From contig CAJXTM010000167.1 in assembly GCA_913061385.1 (NCBI GenBank), positions 1 to 7,301 of the forward strand: DNA of 7,301 nt, given 5' to 3'. The stretch is from an uncultured Rhodopirellula sp. GTDB lineage: Bacteria; Planctomycetota; Planctomycetia; Pirellulales; Pirellulaceae. Below, in pieces: positions 5,606 through 7,301 of this stretch (position 1 is the stretch's first letter; each line of letters starts with the position of its first letter). A program made the position numbers and the translations under genes. Below the pieces are notes generated by a model that saw only the letters and a program-made list of their open reading frames with translations, ran no database searches and was not told the DNA's origin.

Positions 5606-6246
5606 ACGCCGAGAACGACATGGGACCAGAGAACCCAGAAGCCGACAAAGTATCGAACGATTCCAGCCCGCCCACAAGTGACGAATCAGAATCCACCGGC
5701 GAACAACCGCTTCCGCTAGCGACTTGTGTTCGATGGATGGTGCTCGGCGAAAAGACCGTCGCGAGCCTGTTTCTGTTGGTCATTGTGTCCACGATGGCGG
5801 CACAAGTCTTCGCCCGCTATGTCTTTAACGATCCATTTCAGTGGAGCGAAGAGGTTGCGCGACTCGCGTTAATATGGATGACGTTTATCTCAGCCGCATT
5901 CGTGATGGCCGAGGGGCGTCACATCGCGGTCGACATGATTTCCTCTCGAGTTGGCGACGGCGGGAAATTGTTCATCGAATGCATGAGCTACGTCGTGGTC
6001 GCAGTCACGTGCCTGTTGCTGTTCATCGGCGGCGCCAGTTTTGTCTGGTACGTCGGCAAAGTAGGATCGCCAGCTTTGGGAGTGCCCAAGAGTTGGTGGT
6101 ACGGAGCGGGCATGGTGGGCCTCTTGCTGATGGCAGGGCATTCGCTTGTGAATCTTTTTCAGGTGTGGATGACAGGTAAGCCAATTCCGCGTGAAACTCA
6201 TGTTGAAGAAGAAGCCTTTCGACTCGAAATGGAGCAGAGCGAATGA
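5602..6246 (+). CDS. dctQ: TRAP transporter small permease subunit (DctQ family)
   Basis: A 214-aa four-helix inner-membrane subunit that pairs with DctM. Predicted membrane segments are at about 52-70, 85-104, 126-147 and 166-190. Family marks are ARYVFNDPFQWSEEVARLAL (71-90), IWMTFISAAFVMAEGRHIAVD (91-111 region), and the final helix ending in NLFQVW. The first 40 residues are unusual: hydrophilic, acidic and rich in Ser/Pro/Glu, while typical members start close to the first helix at a total length of about 160-180 aa. The C-terminus is also acidic (HVEEEAFRLEMEQSE). The start ATG lies in the overlap ATGA (5602-5605) with the stop of the binding protein, after GAGGA with a 6-nt spacer, so translation is probably coupled. 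The frame is open upstream from 5518, but that part lies within the dctP gene. The stop overlaps the DctM start in the same way. Confidence 0.93.
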   Translation: MNAENDMGPENPEADKVSNDSSPPTSDESESTGEQPLPLATCVRWMVLGEKTVASLFLLVIVSTMAAQVFARYVFNDPFQWSEEVARLALIWMTFISAAFVMAEGRHIAVDMISSRVGDGGKLFIECMSYVVVAVTCLLLFIGGASFVWYVGKVGSPALGVPKSWWYGAGMVGLLLMAGHSLVNLFQVWMTGKPIPRETHVEEEAFRLEMEQSE

Positions 6247-7255
6247 TCCTGGGTGTACTCATCATTGCCATGCTGGTGCTTTTATTTTTGCGGGTGCCAG
6301 TCGCCATCAGCCTGCTGTTGCCGTGCCTTGTCTATGTTGCATGGTCACCGGACATCACGCTTGGAGTCGCGCTTCAGCAGACGGTCGGGTCGGTCGATTC
6401 ATTCCCGCTTCTGGCTGTTCCGCTATTCATCATGACGGGCTATCTGAGTAACGCTGGCGGCTTGGCCGACCGACTGTTTCGCATGTTGCTAACGCTCTTC
6501 AAAAAAATTCCCGGCAACCTGGGTTTTGTAAACGTCTTCAGCAGCCTGATGTTTTCCTGGATGAGCGGCGCTGCCATCGCTGATGCTGCAGGACTCGGTT
6601 CCGTTCTCGTACCGGCGATGAAGAAACGTGGTTATGATGAAAAGTTCGCGCTCGGTCTGACTGGAGCATCATCACTCATCGGGCCGATCATGCCGCCAAG
6701 TATTCCTGCGATTGTCTACGCGGTCTCCGCCGGTGTTTCTGTGGGAGCTTTGTTCTTCGCAGGAGTGCTGCCGGCACTGGTGCTGACGTCAATTCTCTGC
6801 ATCTTCGTGTATCGAGATGCTCGAAAAAACCCACTGCGTGAGGAAGCAATCGTTCAAGATATTCCCGTCTCCAAGGCAATCAAATCCGCGTTTCCGGTCC
6901 TGCTAACGCCCGTCATCATTCTTGGCGGAATTCTTGGCGGGATCTTCACTCCAACCGAGGCAGCGGCGGCGGCCGTAATGTGGATTCTGCTCTTGAGCAT
7001 CTTTTACCAGTCGCTTTCGTTTCAAGCATTCCGCGGAGTCTTGGTCAAGACGGCCACCACCACTGGTTCGATCATGCTGATCGTCGCGGCAGCCGGTCTG
7101 TTCGGATGGGTCATCGCTCGTGAACAAGGGCCGCAAGCAGTGACCGAAGCGATGTTGCAGTTCACGGACAATCCGATCGTGTTTCTGTTGCTGATTAATG
7201 TCGTTCTGCTGATCACTGGAATGATTCTCGAGCCAGTTGCAGGACTCTTGATAAC
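6243..7255 (+). CDS. dctM: TRAP transporter large permease subunit (DctM family), 3' end missing
   Basis: The first 337 codons, plus two bases, of the large, ion-coupled transport subunit; complete members have about 425-440 residues. It starts at ATG 6243 inside an ATGA overlap, with GGAG at 6231-6234 and an 8-nt spacer. Family stretches occur in order: PLLAVPLFIMTGYLSNAGG (55-73), SGAAIADAAGLGSVLVPAMK (108-127) then KRGYD, GASSLIGPIMPPSIPAIVYA (141-160), the VSVGALFFAGVLPAL stretch (165-179), GGIFTPTEAAAAAV (232-245) and the start of the final motif GMILEPVAG (326-334). The protein is almost entirely hydrophobic helices. There is no frameshift or internal stop. The frame continues through the adapter to the contig end, which would add the false tail CLLYTSDAADDSLRV. 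Truncation is from the library or assembly, not biology. Confidence 0.95.
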
Positions 7256-7301
7256 CTGTCTCTTATACACATCTGACGCTGCCGACGACTCCTTACGTGT
7301 A
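7256..7301. other. Untrimmed Nextera/Tn5 sequencing adapter (i5 side)
   Basis: CTGTCTCTTATACACATCT at 7256-7274 is the reverse complement of the Tn5 mosaic end. 7275-7288 is the rest of the Nextera read-1 adapter. 7289-7296 (CTCCTTAC) matches the reverse complement of index S505 (GTAAGGAG) as I remember it. 7297-7301 (GTGTA) begins the P5 primer. Genomic DNA ends at 7255. Confidence 0.98.

Noticed and set aside
1..7301. CRISPR arrays, rRNA, toxin-antitoxin or phage genes
   Set aside because: No spaced direct repeats, rRNA-like sequence or matching protein motifs were seen on either strand.

Overview
The window is a bacterial assembly contig of about 7.2 kb. It is bounded at both ends by Illumina Nextera/Tn5 library adapter sequence that was not trimmed (1-46 and 7256-7301). 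Both end genes are therefore cut by the library process, not by biology. No 16S or other taxonomic marker is present. A planctomycete origin is a guess from the style of the hypothetical proteins, the FtsX-type permease and the loose intergenic spacing; confidence is low to moderate.

Left block, minus strand (47-3402). The first transcribed gene is a 130-aa protein of unknown function (3010-3402). After 63 bp comes a GIY-YIG nuclease-like protein (2287-2946). A 618-bp gene-free stretch follows (1669-2286), containing a perfect 19-bp palindrome and several hairpins. Next are an exported thioredoxin-fold protein that has lost its CXXC pair but carries a CNCSKC tail (949-1668), and the N-terminal part of an FtsX/MacB-type ABC permease (47-816), which runs off the contig. 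The last two may work together in envelope metal or redox handling, but that is inference.

Middle (3403-4585). This divergent region has little or no coding. It holds two adjacent stem-loops in the leader of the 130-aa gene, a purine-pyrimidine alternating tract with Z-DNA potential, several hairpins including one that loosely resembles a tRNA T-arm, one doubtful 109-aa ORF, and a long interrupted inverted repeat just before the TRAP operon.

Right block, plus strand (4586-7255). This is a textbook three-gene TRAP transporter operon: a lipoprotein DctP-type substrate-binding protein, the DctQ small membrane subunit, and the DctM large membrane subunit, which is cut at codon 338. The genes are joined by two 4-bp ATGA stop/start overlaps, each with a good Shine-Dalgarno sequence, which indicates translational coupling. 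The substrate is an organic acid of unknown identity, since no catabolic gene is in view.

I see no clear new system. The best candidates for a second look are the Cys-tailed thioredoxin-like protein with its permease, the GIY-YIG protein with its partner, and the orphan palindrome and structured intergenic DNA.
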